Assembly: GCA_027257055.1 (NCBI GenBank) | Contig: JAPVLO010000055.1 | Location: forward strand, 9,509,501-9,573,500 | Direction: 5' to 3' | DNA from: Cephalopachus bancanus | Lineage: Eukaryota; Chordata; Mammalia; Primates; Tarsiidae | DNA: 64,000 bases | Shown here: piece after piece, positions 12,277-23,800 of the stretch | How positions within the stretch are numbered: the first letter of the stretch is position 1 | Layout: every line of letters begins with the position of its first letter | Translations under genes and position numbers: made by a program | The notes under the pieces: model-generated | The model's database searches: none | Seen by the model: only the letters and a program-made list of their open reading frames with translations | What the model was told of the DNA's origin: nothing

Positions 12277-12999
12277 AGCAGAATCCCTTCTCAGGTTCAG
12301 AAGATCTTCCTGGACCCCTTCCCTTTTCCATGTCTTAACCCCATACCTCCACCTGCCACCCTCTCTAGTAACTCTGACTCTGCTCTTTTGTCATCTTGGG
12401 CTCTTTCACACCAAGACAGTTCAGGAATGGAGAGATCTACTTGGCTCTCTGATCTTCCTGGTGCTGAAAACAAGCCTGCAAAAGTATCACACCCCCTCTC
12501 ACTCTGAAGGCATAGGCCAGTAAGAGGCATCAGAAGAGTAAACATAACACTCTTAGGAATGGGGCCTTCATGGACCTTCTTTTTCCTCCCCTCTCTTCTG
12601 AGCTGAGGACCCCAGGGCAACTCTGCCTCCCAACGCTCCTCTGCTCTGGATGGGGAGCCCGGTGCATGATGAAGATTTCCAGAAATCAGCATTATTCTGG
12701 GGTCCCCTCAGATCTCTCCTACCCCCATATTTCCAGCGAGGATCTGGAGTCTCCAGGACCCTGCAAACAGGTTGACACCCACATCAGTGGTTTCTGCCCT
12801 ATGAAGGAATGGTTCTCTGGCTGCTTACTCATACTTTGAGCACATCTTTTCCTGCACCTGGGAGAAGTTTTCCCACCTGAAAGGTGAGGGGATGCGTGGC
12901 TGAGATGATCTCTGAGGACCATACACACAGGTTCACTTCAGTCTAGTGTCTGCTCCATCTGATGCTAAACCACCTTTTTAAAAAGCCACCAATTATCTC
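12277..12999. other. no gene seen; unassigned sequence
   Basis: A 131-codon minus-strand frame (12297-12692) and an 89-codon plus-strand frame (12570-12839) overlap here. Neither has a signature I recognise and there is no splice or promoter context. Confidence 0.45.
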
Positions 13000-14280
13000 C
13001 ATGTTGCTAAGTCCAGGGGACATATTTCAGTCCTTATCTAATTTGACAAGATTGGGCACATTCAGTGTGGTATGACTATAGACTCAACCCTCATCTAATT
13101 TGAGCTCTTGGCAGTATTTAAAACTGGTCTCTCCCTCCTTCTTAAAATGACCCATTCCCGTGGATTTCTGGATGAAGCAGGGTCTTCCTTCCTCTCTTTA
13201 CGGGCTCACTCTCCCTGATAAAGCCATGGTACCTTGGAGCTGGGGCTTTATTTTCTTGCTTTTTTTAAGGTTCCAGTCGTTCCCTAGGTGATCTTGTTCA
13301 GATCTTTGCCTCTAATTCTCAGACACAATCAAATGCTCATAGCATCAAAGGTCCTCTGAGCTTACATAGCCAGCTGCTTACTGAAGCAATCTAGTTGGAT
13401 GCTTTTTAAAATACTTTGAATTTAACATGTCCGATACCAATTCATAATCTTTTCCCTACAAACCTGGTCTACTTCCAATGTTTCTCACCTAACTGAAGCT
13501 TTACCAGTCATCCTTTAACATAACTCAGAAACCTAGAATGATCTTTCATGCCTTCCTTTTCCTTGTTTTCCATATTCAACATCTCATGGAATCCTACTGA
13601 TGTCACCTCATGAATATCTGTAAAAGCCATCTGCCTCTCACCATCTCCACCCCCCGCACCCAGGCCCAGCCACCTTTATCTGTGGTGTGGACCTGAGATT
13701 TATTCCTCCTACATATGCACACAGACCCTTTCTCCTCCAATCCCACACCCACCCCAGCCTGCTGCCAGAAGTTCGCATGCCTTCCCTGCTTACTGCTCTT
13801 ACAATGAAGCTGACATGTTTTTAGGCCCCTTGCCTACACAGTCTCATCTCACCATAGGCCACCCTTGTTCATCTCACTTCAAGCATGCCGTCACTCTTTG
13901 GTCCCCAGGACTGTGTGATCTCTTCCACGTGGGCATTTCTTTTGCTCTTTCTTTGGACAGAAACACTCCTCCCTCCTCCCTACTTGGATAAATCTCATTC
14001 ACTCTTCACATCTCGGCTCAAAAGCAATTTCCTAAGGGATGATGCCTCTGTCGAGTATGTGGTTAGAGGCACTCTAAAACCCTATTCTCCTCTTTCATGA
14101 TACTTTCACGGTTGCAATTCTCCATTCTTTGCTTGCTATTTAATTATGAGCTCTCTCCCCTACTAGACTACAGTGCTGTAAGGGCAGAAACTATGTCTGA
14201 ATTTGCTGATTCATCACAGTGCCCAGCACATTGCCAGATGCATTTAATAAAAATGCATTTGAATGAATAAATGATGCTGT
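13000..14280 (+). mobile_element. L2 LINE 3' portion, sense, long copy
   Basis: A long L2 copy in order: 'CTCTCCCTCCTTCTTAAAATG', 'AACATCTCATGGAATCCTACTG', 'CCATCTCCACCCCC', 'TGCTGCCAGAAGT', 'CACATCTCGGCTCAAAAGCAATTTCC', 'CTAGACTACAGTGCTGTAAGGGCAG' and a terminal CAGTGCCCAGCACATTGCC...AATGAATAAATGA. The frame at 13885-14100 is part of this relic, not a gene. Confidence 0.82.
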
Positions 14281-14329
14281 GTCACAAATGAGATGTTATT
14301 TCTTCAAGTCAATTTGCATGGTGCAACAG

Positions 14330-14480
14330 AAGTAACAATAGGTTGAAAAGGAACAAATGTGGCTTCAAGTTTTGCCTCTTGCTGTGTGGCTGTAGGAGAG
14401 TCACTTCCACTGCCAGTCTCCCCATCGACGATGTAAATGCGTTGTTCATCTGATGTCCAAAGTTTTGTCATGTTTGGGTA
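14330..14480 (+). mobile_element. MIR SINE, sense
   Basis: Contains GTGGCTTCAAGTTTTGCCTC, GCTGTGTGGCTGTAGGAGAGTCACTTCC and the following 'CAGTCTCCCCATCGACGATGTAAATG' block in MIR order. Confidence 0.75.
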
Positions 14481-14897
14481 TTATGGTGTTTCCTGGTCTG
14501 CCTCAAAATGAACTTAAAGCATGAGATGCTCGGTGGGAGAGGCTGGGCTGGAAAAGCCAAGGCATTTCTAAGACGCCCTGAGTTAAGGTTTATAAGGCCC
14601 TAAGGTGTCACTTTTTCATCAATACACCTATGGGAACTGCACTAAAATGTTACGGTACTCAAACTCAATGCCATTTGAAAAACCCCAGCAATTTTTGTCA
14701 TGCCTATCAACCTATCAGTAAGTTTCTAATTGCCTCCTCAATTTCATTTATAGCCTAATCTCTAGGAAAACTGACATCCAAGACAATCCAAGATAAGCAG
14801 GTGTTTATTAGCTGCATGTATAGTCATAGGCCTGGTTCTTTAATTACTGACTTGACCACTAGTAAGCTGGATGTAAAACCAGGTTTTATATCTAAGC

Positions 14898-15103
14898 CAG
14901 TGCTGCCTAATAGAACTTTCCATGATATGGGAAATGTGCACATCTATGCTATCCAAAACAGTAGTTACTAGCCACTTGTGGCTAGTGGCACTTAAAACGT
15001 GAGTAGTGGAATTGAGGACCTAAACTCTAGTTGCATTCAACCTAAACTAGTTTAAATTCAAATAGCCCAATGTGGCTAGTAGCTGTGATATTAAGCAATG
15101 CAG
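14898..15103. mobile_element. MER5A-like hAT-Charlie DNA transposon
   Basis: Typical MER5A text: CAGTGCTGCCTAATAGAACTTTCC, then CTATGCTATCCAAAACAGTAG, CTAGCCACTTGTGGCTAGTGGCACTTAAAACGTG and a near mirror-image GCCCAATGTGGCTAGTAGC toward the other end. Both terminal inverted halves are present. Confidence 0.88.
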
Positions 15104-15357
15104 TATCTAAGTGATATGACAGATACACATATAGATGTTGGCACATATCAGATGCACAGGAATTGTTGATATTCATCACCACTGGTTCCACTATCATGAG
15201 AGTAATCAGCATAATCTCCTAAATCTGCCAGTCCCCTGATCTCTGTTTAATTTATTGCAGTCAAGAAATTCAGGTTTTAAAAGTGAGTATCATACTGTTA
15301 CAGAAGAGGATTGTAAGTTTGGACTTCTGTGAATCTCAAGGGCAGCACACATGCATT

Positions 15358-15470
15358 CCTTCATTTACTCACATATATATCCATTCATAAAATACCTGCC
15401 AAATATCTTATATGTGGAGAACTAGGAGACAAGGAGGAGGCTTCTGTAATTCTGAAAGAGCTGATGGCGA
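15358..15470 (-). mobile_element. L2 LINE 3' fragment, antisense
   Basis: TTCATTTACTCACATATATATCCATTC followed by AAATACCTGCCAAATATCTTATATGTGG resembles the reverse complement of the L2 tail. Short and diverged. Confidence 0.55.
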
Positions 15471-17268
15471 GTTCTGAACTGTAACTACCCTACTTCTTAG
15501 TGATGTTTCTTTAAAGAGCTCCTCCAACGTTCCCTGAGAGCAGGCTCGTTAGTGATTACCAACTACAGACCTGTGCCTTTTCTTTGTTGATGCAACTTAG
15601 AAGAAAAAAAAGCAACAATGATAGACCCCTCTTACAAGTCATGAATAAAATGTATGAAGCCAGTTTCATATATTCAAAGTTTAATATGAGCAAACACACA
15701 CATACTACACATGCACACACAAGGAAAACTAGGCTGCAGCCTTCCAGTTCAGCACTCTAAATGATCACCAACAATGAAAACCCACAATAGGAGTGATATT
15801 TACCATGCCCAACACTCCATGCTTATTGGAAACGCTGGATCATATCAAAAGACAGGGGAAATTAAGCCTTGATGAAACATGAATAATTAACATCGGGCCA
15901 GGATCAAAGAGGGAGGAGATCCCAAAGAATACAATTAATTTGCAAACATAAGGGAATATAACTATCTGAGGCTCACATTAATTTCCAGCTATGGCATGCA
16001 AAATGTTTGTCTGGCATCTGTCATCAAATGGCAAAGTTCATTTTTTTCGACCGCCTCAATATGAATTTCCAACTAACCCAGATAATCTAGAATTTCAAGA
16101 TTTTGAGAAATAAGAATTTCAAATTTTAGAGAAATAAGAATTATTGGAATCCAATAATCCTTGGATCCAACTTGTAGACTGCTGTGACCAAGAAAAAAGT
16201 AATTGCGCTTTGCAATATAAACAAAAAAATCCAGTTTTGGCCTCTGAAAATAATACCTACCCAATGCCAGTAGTCATTAAAGAGTAGACAAGCTCACACT
16301 CTAAGCCTTTTAAATTTTTATCTCTACCTCTCCCCTCCCTCACACACATACATACATTTATAGTTGCACAGCAATCTGTTTAGGTGATTTTACGCTCAAA
16401 TGATCATTAGGAGGAAGTTTGAAAGGAGAAAAACAACATAACTTGACAACTTTGGAACAGGTCTGGAGATGACTGAGATCTTAAATCTAGTTAGAGTAGG
16501 AGGAGAAGGATTATTTGCAGTGGATTGAATACTATAGGAAACTCTCTTTGATTGGATACCAGTTGATCAGATCTACTTCCTTTTCTCCGGCCTTCATTTC
16601 CTGTCACAGTGTGGGTGGGAACTAGCAGTAGGCAGAAGTATGTGCTCTGATGGAGACCCACCCCCTGCTGGAGTTGATTCTGGGTGGAAGCAACAAAACA
16701 CCAGCAGAGCTTGGGGTTCCAGGCAGATGCAGTTGATCGAGGGACTGACATGCCATGAATATCCTTGTGACAGAAGAAGGTGGAGGGCCCACAGGCTGGG
16801 GAAGGTCGACCACCAAGAGTACCTCTGTGTTCACTCAGCCCGAATCTGCTTCTCCCCTTGAGAGATCAATTCCATGACAAAAATGTGTTGAGCTGCATGT
16901 GAGGACAGCCATGCCTCTATTCACGAGGCTGACACTGCAAGAACGACAAGGAGTGGGTTCCGGCGCAAAAGTTCTGCCTCATAAACAGGAGAGGTGAGAG
17001 TGATGGTTCAATTGGTTTGGGTGTTAAATTTCCAGACTGAGGCTGTGCTGTGCTGCGAACATTAGTGGGATGCCTGGGTGACAAATTCCCAGGTGCACAA
17101 AAAAATCTGCACAATGGCAAAGAGGAAAGAGCAAGAGAGCAAATCAGAGAGCATGAGCCCCAGAAAAGCACATTCCAGACCTTCCTCCACAGCCTGTAAA
17201 TCTGAAGACTTAACAGCTGTTCCTTGCTCCCACATGGACTTTCTTAGGGAGGGGTGGTGCACAAGTAC

Positions 17269-17271
<3 letters not shown>
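15471..17271. other. no gene seen; unassigned, patch with many short frames
   Basis: Positions 16490-17260 are more GC-rich than the surroundings and open in several frames (16491-16751, 16622-16834, 16917-17171, 17078-17410). No frame carries a domain I know, and no polyadenylation or splice structure stands out. The sequence is not one of the repeats I can name. Confidence 0.45.

Positions 17272-17311
<40 letters not shown>
17272..17311. repeat. (CA)n microsatellite
   Basis: An essentially uninterrupted CA run of about 39 bases. It generates artefactual His-Thr and Cys-Val frames on the two strands. Confidence 0.97.
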
Positions 17312-17312
<1 letters not shown>

Positions 17313-17609
17313 CTGCAGGCTTATTTGCACACATACAAGCACATTTATTTTCTAGAGTATCAGTGCTCAAAAGGGTGGCTCCATTGTTTCTTCTAGAGGC
17401 GTCATTATGATGCTCTGCTTGAAGCTCAGGGTCTATGACAACACCATTCTGGTGCATAAGTCTATGAACACACAGACTTGAACATTTATGCCTGTAACTC
17501 CTGAAAGCAGAGAATTCCATATTGTAAAGGACAGAGTAATTTTAAAACCGGCTCTGAGTCAAAGTCGTTGGGGGATACCCCTCTCTTAATGCACTAAAAC
17601 CTTCCTTTC

Positions 17610-17880
17610 TTCCTTCATCTGCATCCCTTCTTTCAATAAACTATGACTGTGCATCATACACTATTTTAGGCAGTGAGAAAATATATAAACAAGTGAGACT
17701 CAGAGTCTTCCCTTAGGAAGATCCGTCCAGAGGGAATGATATAATCAGTAAATTGGTAATAAAGTGTGTCAAGCAGTGAAATAAAATCAAGCCCAACCCA
17801 ATTGAGTTAATTAAACCCAGAAAGAGACATTCAGCCCATGACTGTTAGAAAGGGCATCAAAAACATATCGTTTTTAATCT
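17610..17880 (-). mobile_element. L2 LINE 3' fragment, antisense
   Basis: Begins TTTCAATAAACTATGACTGTGC and carries ATACACTATTTTAGGCAGTGAG, 'AATGATATAATCAGTAAATTGG' and 'AAGTGTGTCAAGCAGTGAAATAAAATCAAG' in the order expected of antisense L2. Confidence 0.6.
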
Positions 17881-19457
17881 AGATTTTGAGCTGAAGAGAG
17901 TGTCACAGAACAAGAATTCATGGCAGGGCCTCCCAGTCATGTTGAGATGTTGGTTCCTGACCACTGTAGACTTACCAAGCTCCACACAACAATGCCCACC
18001 TATTGTGTGTGTGTGTATGCCTGAACACACATACATAAATATACATACAAACATATGCACACCTATAGTCATTTCTATATATATGCATATCTAAGAGGTT
18101 GAAAAACATTAGTGTATACATATATCTTTGATTTCACCCTAGCACACAACGGTTCAGTTTAGTTTTCTTCCTTTCTGTATTTTTAATTTCTTATAATATT
18201 AAAGTGAGAAAGCTGTGATCCACCATCCTTAGGCATCCTTAGATCTATTCATTCAAGTTTTACCTCTTTCATCACCCCCTGTAAATTTTAATCTCCCAAT
18301 CACTGCCACAGTCTCTGTGCACACTCCTCAGCCTGCTTGAGCTCTGATATCTGCGAGGTCACAGCAATGATTAAGTTTTTGAGCCAGCTTGCATGAGCTA
18401 AGGGATGCCCAGATAGTTGGTAAAACATTATGTCTTGGTGTGTCTGTGAGGCTGTTTCTGGAAAAGAATTGCATTTACATCAGCAGACTGAGTAAAGAAG
18501 ATGCGCCCTCATCAATATGAGCAGGTAAAGAAAATGTGAGAAGGTGGCGCATTAGTGACCATCCTCCAAAGCCTACGGGGTGTGGATCCTTAACAGCTCT
18601 GGGACTGAAGGGTTCTGACAAACTGTAAGAAGGGACCTACCATACCAACAGCCACCCTCGCAGCAAGCAAGGCAGGGAGGATTTCTCCTCATCTATTCTC
18701 ACTGGCCCCCACTGGTATCCTTGATGATGGATTTCACATGTGGAAAGAAAATGTTATTGTCAAATTCAGGATTTTAAATAAATAAACCTGTTCACTGAAA
18801 AAATTAACAGTCTGGTCTTTCTAAAGCTTTTAATTTTAGCTTGAAAATCTGTTTGATAAATCTACTAAATTTTAAATCAAGGGAGAATTTGATTAATACT
18901 TAGTTCTATTCTAATCACAGTTTCTTAAACATCTTCAACTGTATTTATAATTGTAATATGGTCTGTTTTCTTTATGGAATTTTAACTGTCAAAATTATTT
19001 CATGTATTCTAATAATTCTAGTAAAACCTAATAATTCTAACACCGAATACAGTATACATTGGTAAAATTCGCGTGTACTTTTCAATTTGAGAATCACAAA
19101 TCTATTTCCTGTTCTCTTTCCTTCCTAAACAATTCAGTACTAAAGTCATCTGGTGGCCCAAATGAGGCCAGGGTCTGCACTGGTGCAAGGTGGGTCAGAG
19201 GGCTTCAGGACAGTGTCAAGGTTAAGCTAGTGATGAGGGCATCTTTGTGGGGTGAGGTGGCATGGGAGCATTTTCAGCATGTGATATGAGAGCCCTGCAG
19301 AAAGGTCAGGACCGTGACCCTGCACAAGGGTGGACTGACATGGGGGATTAGGGATGGGGGACTGACAGTGAGAAGGGCATTCCCATAGGAACAGGTCAAC
19401 ATGGTGTCTGGTGTTGCAGCAAGAGTGAGTGAGGAGGGATCTCGGTGGAGCGGTGAT
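17881..19457. other. no gene seen; TG/CA and TA-rich patches
   Basis: Contains a short TG tract and imperfect CATA repeats at about 18004-18090. The remainder is AT-rich and not assigned to a repeat family. Confidence 0.5.
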
Positions 19458-19962
19458 TGTATTAGGCGAGATTCTCCAGAGAAACAGACCAATGAGATAT
19501 AGAGCTAAATATATTATGAGGAATTGACTCACATGATTGTGGTGGCTGAGAAGTCCCATAATCTGCTCCTGCAAGCTGGAGGTCCAGAAAAGCTGTTGGT
19601 GTGTTTTCAGTCCAAGTCCAAAGATCTAAGAACCAGGGAGGTAATAGCGTTAAGTCCCAGTTTAGGTCCAAAGGCCCAAGAATGAGGATCTCTGATGTCT
19701 GAGGCACGGAGAAGACAGATGTCCTGACTCAAGCAGCAAGAGTGAATTTTCCCTTTCTTTACCTTTTTGTTCTATCAGGCCTTCAACAAATTGGCTGGTG
19801 CCCACCCACACACTGATGAGGGAAGATCTTCTTTACTCAGTCGCTGTGTCAAATGCCAATCACCTCCAGAAATATCCTCACAGAAAAATCCAGGAATAAT
19901 GTTATACCAGCTATCTGGGTATCCCTTAGCTCGTAAAACTGACATATAGAATTGACCATCAT
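19458..19962 (+). mobile_element. LTR-like ancient repeat, ERVL/MaLR-type (subfamily unassigned)
   Basis: Begins TGTATTAGGCGAGATTCTCCAGAGAAACAGACC, a hallmark start of a widespread mammalian LTR family. It continues with 'GGAATTGACTCACATGATTGTGG', 'GGCCTTCAACAAATTGGCTGG', 'GCCCACCCACACACTGATGAGG', 'AGAAATATCCTCACAG' and ends AATTGACCATCATA. No internal retroviral genes are attached. The family placement is from memory of the pattern and only the class is claimed. Confidence 0.7.
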
Positions 19963-20580
19963 AATGATCTAGCAGATATCAGAACCCAAGAACCTGAGGA
20001 AGTTGTACACAGAGACTGAAGCTCTGACAAGGAATTGGAATATACAAGGGTTTGGTGACATAAGTAAATAGTCTAAGGAAGATAGGCCCCAGATTTGCAA
20101 CAATAAGGAGTTACAAATAGAGAGAGGAAGAAAACTAAAATGAACCATTTTGTGTCAGGTTGGAATAAGAGATATATGTGTGAACTAATATTTTTCAGCC
20201 TCCTAGGAATGCAAAGTATGTATATATAGAAATAACTATAGGTGTACATACGTTTGTGGTTGAGTGTGCATGTGTGTGTTTGTATGCATTTGTATTATAC
20301 ATGTATATTCATAATAGATTTCTTATCCTCATCTTTGATAAGTTCTAGGGGCAGCACACTACAATTGCAACTCAGATCTTGTTTTCTAAGTGCTACTGGG
20401 AGAAGCCACTGTTTCCAGACTCAGACTAAGGAAGAGAAGGTACCAGATGGGCCTGCACCATCTTATGCCCAAAAATAAGGGCCTGCTCAAAGAATGACAG
20501 GATATGTCAATGGGCACAGGAGCCAGATGAAAGGGCAATATCTGTGATAATTTAAGCAGTAGTGATAATACAGATAGTAA
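19963..20580. other. no gene seen; TA/TG-rich patch
   Basis: An imperfect TATG/TGTG-rich patch runs from about 20210 to 20310. Nothing else is recognised. Confidence 0.5.
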
Positions 20581-20589
20581 CAGATAGTG

Positions 20590-21260
20590 ACAGATTATAG
20601 TCCATTATATAAAACAGAAGACCATGAGTCTATACCTCTATAAGTAAATAAGAGAATAAATTAAAATTTCGATGAAGAATGCAACATATAAATATTCTGA
20701 AAATACTACCCCATAGAGTACATATTAATTAAACCATGCATCATGAGTAAAGGGGAAATCTGAAATTTTATAGGATACAATAAGAAGACAACATCATGTC
20801 TGTGATCTATGCCTGTCAAAGATATGTCACCTGATTCTAATTGTAAGGAAATAGCAAACAAGCCAACATTGAGAGTGTTTCTACAAAACAACTGGCCTGC
20901 AATTTTCAAGTGTCGAGAACACGAATCAAGGAAAGACTGAGAAATGGTTACAAGATGAAAAAGGCTAGTGATGCACAACTTGATTCAGCACACAATACTA
21001 AATGGTCCCTCCAGACATTGTTTGTCACAGTTAATGAGACATGAATATTGTCTGAGGATGAGAAGCATAGCAATACTAATATCCTAATTTTGATACTTGA
21101 ATTATGATTATGTAGAAAAGCACTCTTATTTGTAGAAAATTCACACTAAAGTGTCCAGGTGTGGTAGGACATTAGGTTAGCAACTTCTTAAAAGAAGTAG
21201 TGGGAATAAATTACTCTGTATCTGCAAGTTTCTGTAACTTTGGGACTATATCACGGTAAA
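20590..21260 (+). mobile_element. ancient interspersed repeat, probable L1M 3' region
   Basis: The order 'AAATATTCTGAAAATACTACCC', 'CACCTGATTCTAATTGTAAGGAAATAGC', 'CTACAAAACAACTGGCCTG', 'AAGGAAAGACTGAGAAATGG' and the terminal 'GCAAGTTTCTGTAACTTTGGGAC' resembles a common mammalian repeat that I associate with old L1 3' ends. I am not sure of the family. Confidence 0.4.
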
Positions 21261-23239
21261 TATTATTTCTAAAATTAAAACTGCAAATCTAACATAAATT
21301 GTACATTTTAAATTTTATATGTCAGATCTAATGTGATAAATTGACAATATTATAAGTTCAAATATCAACTATACAAAGTTTATTCTTACACTTATCAATA
21401 TAATATTAATATTATAGATGTCATTTTACTTGCATCTTTATATTTTTTGTGCATCCTTTTGGATTAAGATGGTTACTCACTGAGAAAGCAATTACACCAT
21501 GCCAAATAAATGGAAGCCATCATCCCAAGCTAAATGAGGTTCCCTTCTTTGAGAGCTCATATTCTAACCAGGATGTGGGATTTGAATTTGCACACGTCTA
21601 TAGTAGATTACCTCACAACCAAAAATAAGCATTGACCCTTTTCTAAAACTCTTATGGTAGCAGAGATCCCATCTCCATGCCTTCCCAATGGGATAGCCCC
21701 ATATATCTAAATCCAACTCACACATTACCTCATTCTGCATAAACCTGCACATGTTTATGCATATACACACCTTTATTTCACCAACAGGTAAGATCTCTCT
21801 ACTGCATTCTTTCCTGATTTCTTAAACTTCCTGTCTGTCCTTGCTGGGTAGACAGTTATATACAACAAAAATAATATGAGTTGATTCTGCATTTCTTTGA
21901 TGTTTATGCCTGTCATTTTTCGATCTCAACTTCTAAAGTCATGTGAATAACCCTCTTCAAGGAAAGAGAAGGGACAGAGGTATAAGAAAGACCAAAATCC
22001 TTATAACATCCTAAAGAATATACAATTTTCAACCTATAATCTACATCGCAAAAACTATCAGTATAGACAAGTTTGGGGAATTGTGAGGGTAATTTAACAG
22101 CGATCATTTCCCTGAACCAAAGAACCCAGAGGCTACAAGGATGAAAATAAAAAATAATTGTGAGATTACCACTTTTAGAGATAATGATCTGTGCATAGTA
22201 AATAAATAGGCTGCATTTCCATATATTAAGTCATTTGGACACATTAACTGATTCTGCTATTGACATATTTAGGACAGACAACTGAAAATATACCTACAGT
22301 TCACTTCAAACTTGACAAATATATTTGCCTTTTCAAACGAAGACATGCAGTTAACACATCATTATCAGACACTCTCTGTTCTCTTTAAAATTTCTGCCAA
22401 GGGTGTTTGCTGAAGCATGTTCTAGTCCACCAGAAATGCACCCATGTGTCAAGGGGAACCAAGGGCTGTCTGTCAGTGACACACGTGCTTCATTGTGTTT
22501 GCTTCTGATTTTAAAGAAGGTTGGAGCCTAATTTGTTTGAGATTACGTCTGGTTTTACAATTGTGCCTTTCCTTAATCAAATGAGGAAGTCAAGGCCTCT
22601 TGAGTATCTTAGAAGTCTTCAGGGTTGTGCTAGGGGCGCCCAAGGATGGGTAGATCTACAAGCAGAAGATGGCGTCTGTGCAGGTGTTTCCTTATGGTTT
22701 TATATATTGTTGTTATCAGACATACACACACTTGACATTTAAGGAAAACTCAAAAATTAAGGGGTTTATAGCATACCCTTTGTTGTGTTTCTGAAAAGAA
22801 AATTAAGAAAAAAACACATCTTTTCCCCACTCTGTTAACAAGTTTTTTATTTTTGTTTTTTTAAGGCAAGGGATAAGCTGTCTTAGAGATTTCCTACTGT
22901 TCAGAATATGTGTCACGCTCATTTGCAAAAAATAATTTGCATTTATTTAATGTATACGCAAATATTCGTATTGCAAGAGTATAACTGTTACAGCATTTTA
23001 GCATCTTATGCTGCAGATATACACATTACACCTTCTTATTTCTCTTAATTAGAAATAGTCACTATCCCTAAGTCAAGACCTCATCTTATTTTTATATAAT
23101 TCTTAGATTTGACTAGATTATTTTTACATTTCTATTCTAAAATAACCAATGTATTAGCTATTCAGAGAGAATGCACAAGGTTCAAAGAAAAAGGTATTGA
23201 CTGTAATCAGACAGAACTGGATAGAAATTATTTCTTTTT
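21261..23239. other. no gene seen; AT-rich unassigned sequence
   Basis: AT-rich, with a small palindromic patch (AATATAATATTAATATT) near 21397-21415. No recognisable element or gene. Confidence 0.5.
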
Positions 23240-23552
23240 CTTTCACTATTTAATTGGAAAATAAGAATGTATATATCAAGGTGTACAATATGATGTATTA
23301 ATGATGATGTATCCATTGTGTACTAATTGCTACAATCAAATTAGTCCATCACCAGTCATACTGTTTATTAGACCCCCAGACCTTGTTCATGTTGTTCAAC
23401 ATGTTTGCTCATCTCATGATGGGTGATTTACAAGCACACTTTCCTGTACGTGCTGAGTTTTCAGCAGTTTTTGACCAAAGATGGAATGACCCCTGTGCCC
23501 CACCCTCCCTATTCACCCAATCTTGCCCTGAGCAACTGTTTTCGTTTCCCTG

Positions 23553-23800
23553 AAGGAAGAAAGTCCTCAAAGGGAAATGTTTTGCCAATGTGAAAGAGGT
23601 GAAACAAAAATGGCAGAAGCACTAAAAGTCATCAAAACTGACAAGTTCAAAAACTGTTTTGAGCAGTGGAAAAAGTATTCAGGAAGGTGCATTGCATCAA
23701 ACGAAGAGTACTTTGGAGGAGACTGGAGTTTAAACATATAAGAATAAATACACAATTTTTAATAAATAAATTCTAGGTTTTGGGGTGACCCCTCATATAC
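23553..23800 (+). mobile_element. mariner-type DNA transposon 3' remnant inside L1
   Basis: About 245 bases interrupt the antisense L1. They encode the C-terminal end of a Tc1/mariner-type transposase in two frames. One reads KVLKGKCFANVKEVKQK; after a one-base slip near 23611 the second reads ALKVIKTDKFKNCFEQWKK...RCIASNEEYFGGDWS, ending at a TAA at 23739-23741. Downstream is a short A/T-rich 3' region and then GGTTTTGGGGTGACCCCTCATA, placed where a terminal inverted repeat should be, next to TA. The 5' three-quarters of the element, including the DDE/D catalytic core, are missing, so it is inactive. Confidence 0.75.
23620..23741 (+). pseudogene. mariner transposase C-terminal fragment
   Basis: Forty codons plus a stop encode the extreme C-terminus of a mariner-family transposase, the enzyme that cuts and pastes such elements. 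The FEQWKKY...CIASNEEYF motif is what identifies the family. The preceding frame (about 23561-23612) belongs to the same protein but is offset by a one-base deletion in a run of A. No start codon or catalytic residues remain. Confidence 0.72.

Noticed and set aside
16490..17260. Possible multi-exon gene in the GC-richer island
   Set aside because: No frame extends with plausible acceptor/donor pairs or a recognisable domain; kept only as an unassigned region.
17272..17311. Regular CA/TG repeats considered as a CRISPR-like array
   Set aside because: Dinucleotide repeats without unit-spacer structure, in a primate-type nuclear sequence.
17078..17410. 110-codon frame with a long Thr-His run
   Set aside because: The run is the CA microsatellite read as codons; no conserved part outside it.
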